This document shows positions 47,078 through 56,076 of a stretch of DNA of 64,000 bases, one piece after another; the stretch's first letter is position 1; each line of letters opens with the position of its first letter. Source of the stretch: Gymnopus androsaceus JB14 (Eukaryota > Basidiomycota > Agaricomycetes > Agaricales > Omphalotaceae). The stretch spans positions 124,001-188,000 of the forward strand of contig ML769446.1 in assembly GCA_009733575.1 (NCBI GenBank), in the 5' to 3' direction. The notes below the pieces were generated by a model, which ran no database searches, was not told the DNA's origin, and saw nothing but the letters and a program-made list of their open reading frames with translations. Both the position numbers and the translations under genes were made by a program.

Positions 47078-47506
47078 TAGTGTGTGGCTTCGATATGCTG
47101 GGTAAGCCAGGTTTCCGGGTCAGGTGGCTGTGCCAGGTTGGGCTGGGTCCAGCTCTGCAGACCCAAGACCTGGCAATATACCCAGATCCATCCAGGGTCA
47201 AGAATATTTTTTTGGATATTGATCTCATAGCTGTAGTACATTTGTGGTACTGGACTGTTTTTTTTTGATACAAGAATACCTGAACCCTCAATGATGATGT
47301 CATATCACAAAAAATTCGAGTTTTTTTTTTTGGTTATGATGTCATTATTGGTCTGTATTTCTACATGGGATTCCTGGTGTCCAGGAGAAACTGTAACCCG
47401 ACCCAACCTGGAGAAACCTGTACCCAGCAAACTGGGTATGGGTATAGCCCCGGGTCTGGGCTGGGTTGATGTTTTGGGTACCCAACCCAATGCAAGCCAC
47501 ACACTA
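47078..47506. mobile_element. 429-bp hAT-type MITE
   Basis: Ends TAGTGTGTGGCTT / AAGCCACACACTA are flanked by a perfect 8-bp duplication CTCAAAGA (47070-47077, 47507-47514). An 8-bp target site and TAG...CTA ends are hAT hallmarks. The interior has GGGTACCCAACCC-like repeats and no coding sequence. It lies inside the 3.6-kb fold-back element, so it inserted later. Confidence 0.9.
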
Positions 47507-47529
47507 CTCAAAGAGTTATCAGTATAAAC

Positions 47530-48135
47530 ATTATTACTAGCAACTTGGAAACACTAGTACTAAAAACCGAGATACTAGTACTAACATTAGTACTAGTATA
47601 ACCTGGAGCTACAAGGTACTAATGTTGGTACTTGTAACTCCAAGTTTTTGTACTAACATTAATACTACCATAACTTAATGTTACAAGATACTCATGTTGG
47701 TACTAGTAACTCCGAGTTTTTAGTACTAACATTGGTACTACCATAACTTGGAGTTACAAGATACTCATGTTAGTACTAGTAACTCCGAGTTTTTAGCACT
47801 ACCATTAGTACTACCATAACTTGGAGTTACAAGATACTCATGTTGGTACTAGTAACTCCGAGTTTTTAGTACTACCATTGGTACTACTATAACTCCGAGT
47901 TTTTAGTACTACCATTGGTACTATTATAACTCCGAGTTTTTAGTACTACCATCAGTACTACTAGTAACACCCAGTTTTTAGTGCTAACATTATTACTACT
48001 GTAACTTGGAGCTACAAGGTACCAATGTTAGTACTAGTAACTCCGAGTTTTTAATACTAACAATATCTTGTAACTCTGAGTTATTAGTACTGATGTTGGT
48101 ACTAAAAACTCGGAGTTACTAGTACAAACATTAGT
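47530..48135. repeat. Core tandem repeat of the 3.6-kb element
   Basis: A unit of about 70 bp with TAGTACTAGTAACTCCGAG, TTTTTAGTACTAACATT and CATAACTTGGAGTTACAAG, repeated about eight times with variation. ACTAGT/AGTACT words make it partly palindromic and it resembles the satellite core of the 19-27 kb element in style. Confidence 0.75.
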
Positions 48136-48984
48136 TTTTGTACCAATACTGGAATCATATTTATTTGGCTGTACCATAATCATATTTATATTTTCTTAGG
48201 ATTTGTCAGACCTAATGGCGGAATGTTTTTTCATAAAATAAGTGCTAGTGGTGACGTAATGTTAAATCATGTCTCAGGTCATATGACACTCAAGCAAGTT
48301 CAATAAGAGCCCGCTTTTTCTCCCTGATTATTTTGGGCATTTCTCATGATAGATGGAGCCCAATGAAGCCCAATGGTCATTTTTCCCTCAAAATAAATCC
48401 CTATAAGTGCCCCATGATGTATGTACCAGTGGACAAGCATCTGCTCTTTTTGACAGCATGAATAGTTATGCTAAATATTCACCAAAACATGTATAATGTT
48501 TTGCAAAAGATCCTGTTTCATATGCTAAATAAGCACTATCAAGCACAATCCTACCCACTGAATATTGTTAATATTTTTAATGATTTGTTTTCGACTATTT
48601 ATGGAGCCTAATGGTGGGTTTTTTTTTCAGCTAAAATAAGCACCCACAAGTGCCCTATGACATAAGCATCAGTGGGCAGGCATCCCACCCTTTTCAACAA
48701 TACCAATGGCTATGCCAAATATTCACTAAAGTATGTATAATGTTTTGCAAAAGATCCTGTTTCATATGCTAATTAAGTGCTAGCAGGCACAATCTTACTC
48801 CCTGAATATTTTTAATAATTTTTATGATTTTTATGACTATTTATGGGGCCCAATAGCGAATTTTTTTCTAAAATAAGCGCCCACAAGCGCCCTATGATGT
48901 AAGCATCAGTAGGCAGGCATTCCACCCTTTTCAACAGCACCAATGGCTATGCCAAATATTCACTAAAACATGACCTAGATACTA

Positions 48985-49361
48985 CTGTACTCTTCCGACC
49001 AAGTGTTCACGGGGTGTGACAAGTGACCTACCCTGTTCAGAATTCTAAGTGTTCACAGATCACAGTGACCTGTGACCAAGCTGTGAACTGTTCACTGGGA
49101 GTGGATTCTGGTGGATTATCTGTACTTATTTCACAATATGATCTTCATTTCACCTTATTTGAAATTATTTCTGGCTTGTTTATATGTAGACTGATGAAAT
49201 TTTGAGTTTTTTAAGGGTATCTTTTGAACTTTTTCAAGAATTTTTTTTTGTTTTGGTTGTCACAGTGTTCACAACCCCAAGTGACCAGTGACACCCTTCT
49301 GTGAACAGTTCAGTTTGGGCTGATGTGACACGTGACTGAACACTTGGTCGGAAGAGTACAG
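48985..49361. mobile_element. 377-bp MITE with TA target duplication
   Basis: Inverted ends CTGTACTCTTCCGACCAAGT / ACTTGGTCGGAAGAGTACAG (about 26 bp) are flanked by TA (48983-48984, 49362-49363). The opposite arm of the host fold-back (near 46165-46185) gives the empty site (CATAGTATCTAG). The MITE is therefore defined to the base. TA targets indicate the Tc1/mariner group. Non-coding. Confidence 0.93.
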
Positions 49362-49568
49362 TATGCTAAATATGCAGCATTAGGTCCAATAAGCGCCAGG
49401 AGCATGGGGAGAATTGGAAACAACAATTTGGCCGAAATGCCGAGAGGTGGCAGGGGTGGCCAGGTGGCTATCGGGATTTTTGGTAAATGCCAAAAAAATT
49501 TTTACCTTGGAGTTATTGGGAATCCTTTGCAAAACAACCCCCGATAACTATCGGGATATTTAGCTTAA

Positions 49569-50688
49569 GCCTGGCAGAATCAGCTGGGCTTGCAATTATG
49601 GCAGCCCATGACAGCGTACTTGAGGCTCATGTCAAGCAAACACGAACTGCCAACCGCAAACACTGGTTTGACCCCTTTAAAAAGGATGACCTCATTTACG
49701 TTTCTACAAAGAATCTGTTCTTTGAGAAAGGACTCGCTCATAAATTGATACCTAAATATATCAGACCCTACAAGATTCTTGAAGATTTCCAAAATCATTC
49801 CTTCCAAGTGAAACTCCCAAGTCAATTCCTCCAATGTGGAATACACCCTGTATTTCATTCATCTCTACTCCATATTCATGTTCCAAATGATGACCAATGT
49901 TTCCCTGGATGTGAACATGACCAGTTACAAGAAACTGCAGTTGCAGAATCTCAATGTTGGATTGATAAGATAGTGTCTCACACAGGTGTGAGATGCAATG
50001 CTATCTTCCAAGTGCATTGGAGTACTGGAGATTTGACCTGGATGCCTTATGCAGAAATCAGTGATTTACTGTGCATTCCCAAATATTTGGAATTATTAGG
50101 CCTTTTGGATATCAGCCAACTTCCAATGGGAAATGGTTTAGTCCGGAACAGGAACAGGTTGAACTCGGACTCACCTCCATATCTTTTGACACAGCCCAAC
50201 GTGAAAATTTTTATCCTGACTTTACTTATAAAGCTAGATGTGACTCAGTTTTGGGTACTTACACCCCAAAAACTCCCACTTCAATGTCTTTCCAAGACGG
50301 GAAGTATGTCTTCAACATTATTTCACGTATCTCACCTAGTGAATTCACCACTGGTGATACATATCAAGGCGATCCTATCTCTTACTCTGCTCAGCAGGTT
50401 CGCCTCTACATCACATATGATAAAGACCTCCATAAAAGGGGGAACACCGTGGACTGGATCCCCAAGGGATATTTACGCTTTGCCAAAGCGTTTAATCGCG
50501 AAAACCTCCCCGACAAGTTTGCAAGGATTAATTACCAAGGCGAAGTTGATGTAGCCAACAACTATCCCATCTACCATCTTGACGATGATGGCCCCACTGC
50601 TGCTCGCTTTGGTGTGGAACCTTACAAGTGCTTTTCAAAGGGCATGTACTTTTGTCCTGGACAGAATTTGAGATATCATGGGCCCTGA
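49569..50688 (+). pseudogene. Ty3/gypsy integrase C-terminus, chromodomain and long C-terminal extension
   Basis: First frame (to 50554): LAIMAAHDSVLEAHVKQTRT, DLIYVSTKNLFFEKGLAHKL with the IPKYIRPYKI (GPY/F-like) module, GIHPVFHSSLLHIHVPNDDQ, then a chromodomain (SQCWIDKIVSHTGVRCNAIF... STGDLTWMPYAEISDL) that would tether integration to modified histones. At about 50100 the conserved reading moves one frame to NGKWFSPEQEQVELGLTSIS... IPKGYLRFAKAFNRENLPD, ending at 50688 after about 200 codons. This extension is not a standard domain; I have seen similar tails in Agaricomycete gypsy elements. Gypsy frames are cut by two insertions, so the copy is dead. Confidence 0.8.
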
Positions 50689-51827
50689 AAAGGCTATCAA
50701 CACTCTTAGTATTCAATTCATGGATGGATAAAGTGTTACAATTGGTGAAAATGACTTTTATGTATCTTTTTTTTCATTATTGCCCATTTTTATGACTGTG
50801 AAATAGTATTTTCATCCATAACAAAGAATATGCTGCTGCAATTAAGCAAAAAGTTTTTTCTTTGGTTTGGAAAGGTTCATGAGATCCAATGTGTTCAAGT
50901 GGATACAGTGGTTTGGATCCAATGATTTTACAAATTTAAACAGGCCAAGGCTCTGATTGTCAGGCATGTGTGATGTACACATCAGTTATATATTAGAATT
51001 TCCTAGTTTACCAATTTATCCTAAGGGTATAGGTGAGCAAGCAGCAGGGGATGTGAATGATTTTAGGCTCTCTAATCCAAATTTCAAGGCCTGTTTATAC
51101 TCCCATTTCAATGCAAAGCACTTGGAATGATAAATATGTTATAGACATTTACTGTCTCTTGTTGAAAAGCACCTTTCAACAGTACTTGAGATGAGATTGA
51201 AGCATATATGCAGTGTTTTGTGTGTATATATACTTTTATGTACTAATCATATGCATGGTAGCTGCATCACTGTTCTATAGGTTAGGGTCACTTTCTTGTT
51301 ATTCCATTCCCCTTTGCTGGCATTGTGCTGTGTGTTTTGCATGTGTTTGTGTATCTCATAGTGTAGTGTTCAACATGAAGGCGGATTCCAGAGGTAGGGA
51401 GCTTTTCTGCAGGCCTCAGCAAACAACAGATCTTCTGCAGCAGTTGTAATGCACAATTTATTGCTTTTTAGCACACATGAATTCATTTACACAATTGCTG
51501 CACTTCACTATATCCTCTTTGCCACCCCTAGTGCACGTAAATAGAGTTTGATATGCTCTACAATATTGGCTTACCAACTATGCTTCTATCTTCAGTATCT
51601 ATGGTGCATCAGCCATGGTCACATGCCCTCAGTCTCATGCAGGTGCTGGAGTTCCAAGCAGAGGCCTGTGTGAGAATTCCCTGAGGCATCCTGACTCCTT
51701 GCTTCCTTTCCCCCATCATCTCTCTCAGTGTTGGGTAAGAATGGTTGTCTGCTATCCACAGCTCTGATAGCTCTAACATCACTTCCCAGCACATCCTTAC
51801 ATCTGTACAGACTACTAGCTTCGAGTT
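50689..51827. other. AT-rich stretch without supported gene
   Basis: This may include the gypsy 3' end, but I could not find a matching LTR pair. It contains the second copy of the dispersed repeat (51374-51479). The open frames near 51.6-51.9 kb show no family features. Confidence 0.4.
51374..51479 (+). repeat. Dispersed repeat, copy 2
   Basis: Direct copy of 38891-38996 (CATGAAGGCGGATTCCAGAG...GCTTTTTAGCACACAT). Confidence 0.7.
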
Positions 51828-51829
51828 TA

Positions 51830-53983
51830 CAGTATCTCAGATACAAGAATCTGGTATGGCTTTGCATTTTTTACCTTGATCTTGTCACTGAACAGAGCCC
51901 ATAACACATCTAGCCAAATCTAAACACATCCAGGGCACATTTCACTTTCCTGCTTGTTAGATCACTAGATATCAGGGCTCTCGGTGCACAGATTATGCCT
52001 GATAAGCAATCTACATTGTACTAACAGATATCTGAGCAGATCTAGCAGGATCTGTGCATTTTTTTGTCACCCTCACTCCTCTTCCTCTATTTCACATATC
52101 TGTTATCTGTTTCTCTTTCTAATTAGTGTACTTGTACCATAATATGTATTCCATTAGCTACCGATGTACCTGTACAGTATAGCACTTCATGATCCGCTTA
52201 ATTTATAGACCTCTGGTCTGAGTTTTGGCTAACCTTATCATCTCCCTCTGAGTGAGAAAGGCAGAGGCTTGGCCTGAGTAATAAAACTGTACTTCTTGGT
52301 GAATTTGTGTCCCTATAATGTAACTAGTTAGCACTATAACACTAAACAGTGACCCACTGATAGTAAGTGCTGGGGCGTCAAGATGGAAAGTTATAAGTGC
52401 TGGGGGGCTCTGTAAGTAATTAATAGCTAATATACAGTGATGGCCATAATAAATGCACACCCCCAAATGAGAGAATTATGTACACTATACATAATTCTCT
52501 CATTTGGGGGTGTGCATTTATCTGCTAGATAATCAATTTTAAAGTAAGGGTACAGTGAATAGTCATAATAAATGCGAACTTCCCAATTGGAACAATGATG
52601 TCTATCTGCTAGATGGTTGTTTTGAGCTGATAAAAGTGACTTTCCCAATTTAGGAGTGTGCATTTATTATGGCTGTTACTGTATTATATTCTAGCTAATA
52701 CCTAGCTATTACTTGAGAAAAACCCTTAAACCCTCCTATTAGAGGGAAATAAAAACAATCCAAGTCTCTAACAAGAGACATTAAGGGGGACTAGCAGGTG
52801 GAACAAAATACTAATTGATTCACCAACTTTCATGTAAAGAATTACTTATGAATGAAATTTTGAGCAAAAAATAATCATTCAGTCAAGCTACCTATATGCT
52901 GTTGAATGTAGGGCAAAATTAAATCCACTCTTTTCCACAGTTGATATGCATGCATAGCCATGGTAGTTGAGTGTCCCAAAGTTGTCATACACATGCTTTG
53001 ATCAAAAGCTCTATGTGAAGGAGGCCATGTGATCCACACCTTGTCTCCTTTTTGTGAGACATCCTCTGTTTATCTCCAATTGGCGCTTACAGCAGCAATT
53101 GCTACTTGGTTAGCCTACAGTTTTGAAGAATCTCACTTAAGGTTAATTTTATCTTGAGACACCCCATGGACAGTGAACCCTCAACTGACCAAGTTCACCT
53201 TGTCAAGGCCAGCATATTCAATATCCTCCCATATATACTTAGTGTAAAAAGGGGCATTTTGGATGGAGTCTGGGGCTTTAGTAATCAAGTAATGGTTGTT
53301 TGAAGTAGGATCCTTAGGGCAGCTCAGAGGGAGATCTCTTAGAAGCTCAAGAGCTTCAAGTGCCTCCTTTTTTACTCCTGGGTGTGGTATGTGCTGTGAT
53401 TGAATGTGGAAATAATACTATCTCAGAGAGCCCAGTTTTCTACTCAATGTTGGTCTTACAAGCATAAGGTGATAATAATGAACACTTACTACTTGGCCCA
53501 AGCAAAAGTAACATTAATTTTACTTATGACTATACCTAGGCAAAACACAATATTGTGCTGGGCCTCTGCCTTTCTTACTCAGAGAGAGATGATAAGGTTA
53601 GCCAAAACTCGGACCAGAGGTCCATAAATTAAGCGGATCATGAAGTGCTATACTGTACAGGTACATCAGTAGCTAATGGAATGCATAGTATGGTACAAGT
53701 ACACTAATTAGAAAGAGAAACAGATAACAGATACGTGAAATAGAGGGAGAGGAGGGAGGGTGACAAAAAAAATGCGCAGATCCTGCTAGATCTGCTTGGA
53801 TATCTGTTAGTACAATGTAGAAAGCTTATCAGGCATGATCTGCGCACCAAGAGCCCTGATATCTAGTGATCTAACAAGCAGGAAAGTGAAATGCGCACTG
53901 GATATGTTGTGGGCTCTGCTCAGTGACAAGATCAAGATAAAAAATGTGAAGCCATACCAGATCCTTGTATCTGAGATACTCTG
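51830..53983. mobile_element. 2.15-kb fold-back element with TA target duplication
   Basis: Ends CAGTATCTCAGATACAAG / CTTGTATCTGAGATACTCTG (with a 2-bp difference) are flanked by TA (51828-51829, 53984-53985). The arms (about 51830-52275 and 53545-53983) are inverted copies including TTTGGCTAACCTTATCATCT and GATATCTGTTAGTACAATGT. The inner 1.2 kb is unpaired and holds a small MITE. No transposase is recognised. Confidence 0.75.
52435..52681. mobile_element. 247-bp Tc1/mariner-type MITE with a perfect 34-bp hairpin
   Basis: Ends CAGTGATGGCCATAATAAAT / ATTTATTATGGCTGTTACTG are flanked by TA (52433-52434, 52682-52683). CAGT-ends with a CCATAATAAATGCACA inner part are typical of Tc1/mariner/pogo-derived MITEs. 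Positions 52449-52482 and 52488-52521 form a perfect 34-bp stem with a 5-nt loop, which looks like the ends of a second, shorter copy fused inside. Confidence 0.85.
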
Positions 53984-54297
53984 TAAAAGTTGATATTAAA
54001 ATCTTTTTGGAATCTCTTCATTTTGGCTGCTCACCTGGAGCCTAGAGTTGTAACTACTAACGGAGGGTTCAGGGAGGGATGTGCCAGGAATAGTTACATC
54101 CTCCACCTCCTTTCAGACTTTGCATGTTGTCCGTCTGAACGTCCAACATTGGCCAAGAAGCAAAACTTAGCAAAACCCATGTGCAACAACTGGCCCAGAA
54201 GGCCATGTAGAATAGCTTTGGTTCCAGCAAGGGCATGCCTTCCAAGCAAGGTCATAGCAATTTTCTGAGCATTTGTTCTACCTAAATAATACATAGA

Positions 54298-54415
54298 CCT
54301 CTGCCTTTCTCACTCAGAGGGAGATGATAAGGTGAGCCAAAACTCGGACAAGAGGTCCATAAATTAAGCAGTTGGAAAGAGAAACAGATAACAGATATGT
54401 GAAATAGAGGGAGTC
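54298..54415 (+). repeat. Third, partial copy of the 2.15-kb element's arm
   Basis: CCTCTGCCTTTCTCACTCAG...GTGAAATAGAGGGAG repeats the right-arm sequence at 53564-53747 with a central deletion. It borders the minus-strand gene that starts to read at 54416. Confidence 0.7.
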
Positions 54416-55685
54416 TCAATCAAACTTGACAGGACAGAGAAGATGGCCAGTGATGTCATTCTGTAGGCTCTGTGTACCATCGATCCTCCAATGCGAGCTC
54501 CTTGATAAGTTCGAGTGGAGCAACTGGAGGAGGGAGAACAAGAGGCAAGATAATAGGGGCCGAATCTTCACCCTCACTCTCACACTCAGTGCTTGTTGAT
54601 GAGCACGTATCACGGATTCGGTTTCAAGATGATGCTCTTCAAGCGCGGCCTGGAACTCCTTGGTCCTGGTTTTATTAATTTCTGTGACAAGCCTGTTGAG
54701 TTCTTGACCAACTAGATACCGGAAAGTACTAGTATCATGTGTCTTGGCACTATTGGCACCATTTTTGAGCTTGAAAAAAGTTATTATGGGTAAACCAAGG
54801 ACATTCATGTGCTTACTATCTTTATCATAGCTTGAACACCTTCTTTGCAAACTTTTTGAAGAAATTGGTTAATGAATTTATTCATAAGAAGGATTCCAGT
54901 ATAACCACATTGCAGCCTATTGGTAGGTAGGAATCATGTTTTATGCTCAGAAACTGAGGAACTTACTGTCGTTTTTCAGTGCGTTCTGCTTCTGTAGGTT
55001 CGAGTTCATCAAGATCTTTGTCGTCATTGGTAGGTGCTGGAGCTTTGTGGTATCCCTTTTGGCAGTAGCCATCATACTGGGTTTGAAGTGTATGAAGACC
55101 TTCATACACATCGACGAGTTGCAGGATTCCTCGGCCTAGCTGCCTTATCATTGAATCTTCATCTTTCTCACTGTGGAAAAAAAAAAAAGTCAGTGTTATA
55201 GTAGGGTGCTAAAGGTAATCAACTTGCATATGCTTTCTCTTCTTCCCATTAGGGATGTTTCGCTGCGCATTTGCTGCTCCAAAATTTGCCGTAATATATA
55301 GCAAATTTGGCCGCACTCCATAGAGTTTGCACTACGTCATGCCATAAAAATTTGCCATAAAACTTGGCAAATTTTGCCGCAGTGAAACATCCCTATTGGA
55401 GTCGTTGTTGGGCTTTGCTTTTTTGAGAGCTAACACTTGGTGCTGTAAGTCTTGGATAATTTCAGCTGAGCTGTCAATGGAAGGACTGTGGTGATGTGTG
55501 GAGGGTCGAGCTGGTGAGGTGCGCGCATGGCGCACTGGTCTTGGTGAATGGCTATGACCTCGTGCTGGAGAACTGTTGGAGTTTCGTGGCCTACAGTCAT
55601 GGTGACCATGGTCATCACAGTCATCACTGCCTGGCAGGGGTGATGAGGGTGGGAGATAGGAATAGTGGCTGGAGCTACGATGCAT
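54416..55685 (-). pseudogene. Unrecognised multi-exon gene, disrupted by a MITE
   Basis: Minus-strand segments: MHRSSSHYSYLPPSSPLPGS (55685), a His/Ser/Pro-rich stretch, a helix DSSAEIIQDLQHQVLALKKA, then (after the MITE) GKKRKHMQ, an exon MIRQLGRGILQLVDVYEGLH... TNDDKDLDELEPTEAERTEK (55151-54963), and KLKNGANSAKTHDTSTFRYL with ELNRLVTEINKTRTKEFQAA (about 54780-54640). The reading fits a nuclear or cytosolic coiled-coil protein of no known family; similar proteins seem to accompany Agaricomycete mobile elements (inference). The MITE at 55251-55394 breaks the exon in the middle. It is divergent from the Plavaka-like transposase, 390 bp away, so it could be a partner gene. Confidence 0.4.
55251..55394. 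mobile_element. 144-bp MITE with 3-bp target duplication
   Basis: Ends AGGGATGTTTCGCTGCG / CGCAGTGAAACATCCCT (one mismatch) are flanked by ATT (55248-55250, 55395-55397). Removal joins the host codons for NNDSN to GKKRKH in frame. A 3-bp target suggests the PIF/Harbinger group, though their usual site is TWA, so the class is uncertain. Confidence 0.85.
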
Positions 55686-56076
55686 TGTGGATATGAAGGT
55701 AGTATATGGTGGTTCGGAGGAAAGAGAGGTTCGTTTGAGATCTGTGCATATATACCATTTCTAATGGTCAACAAAACATTTTGCAACTGTATATTCATGC
55801 AGGTGATCGTGTTTCCACATGCATATGCTCAGTACTCGGATTTTATGACGAATTTCATATCTTTATCAATTATCTTTATCACAATTATCATTTAATTCTT
55901 ATTCGTGAGTGTTTCTTCTCTTCAACGTCACTCAAGGAACATTCAAGACCATTGGTATGCACATATCCTGGCCCAAGTGGCTAGAATTTGGTTGTCTTTT
56001 ATTTTTATTATTCCTTCCAATACTCTCCAAAGGACTGAAGCCTGAAAGGCTTACATATAGTCTCGGTCAGACCTCA

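Larger units (their letters stand above)
45981..49563. mobile_element. 3.6-kb fold-back element in the gypsy integrase gene
   Basis: Inverted ends CTAAATATCCCGATAGTTAT / ATAACTATCGGGATATTTAG lead into about 200 bp of well-matched arm (GGCCGAAATGCCGAGAGG versus CCTCTCGGCATTTCGGCC). Each arm then holds three to four tandem units of about 240 bp (starting near 46190, 46430 and 46660 on the left; mirrored at 48230-48970 on the right). The centre is a tandem repeat. No transposase frame is seen. Flanking sequence on both sides is gypsy integrase. The exact target duplication is unclear (CTAAG on the left, CTTAAG on the right). Two smaller elements are nested in it. Confidence 0.8.

Noticed and set aside
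52449..52521. MicroRNA gene
   Set aside because: The hairpin lies inside a MITE with TA flanks; its origin from inverted ends is sufficient without small-RNA evidence.
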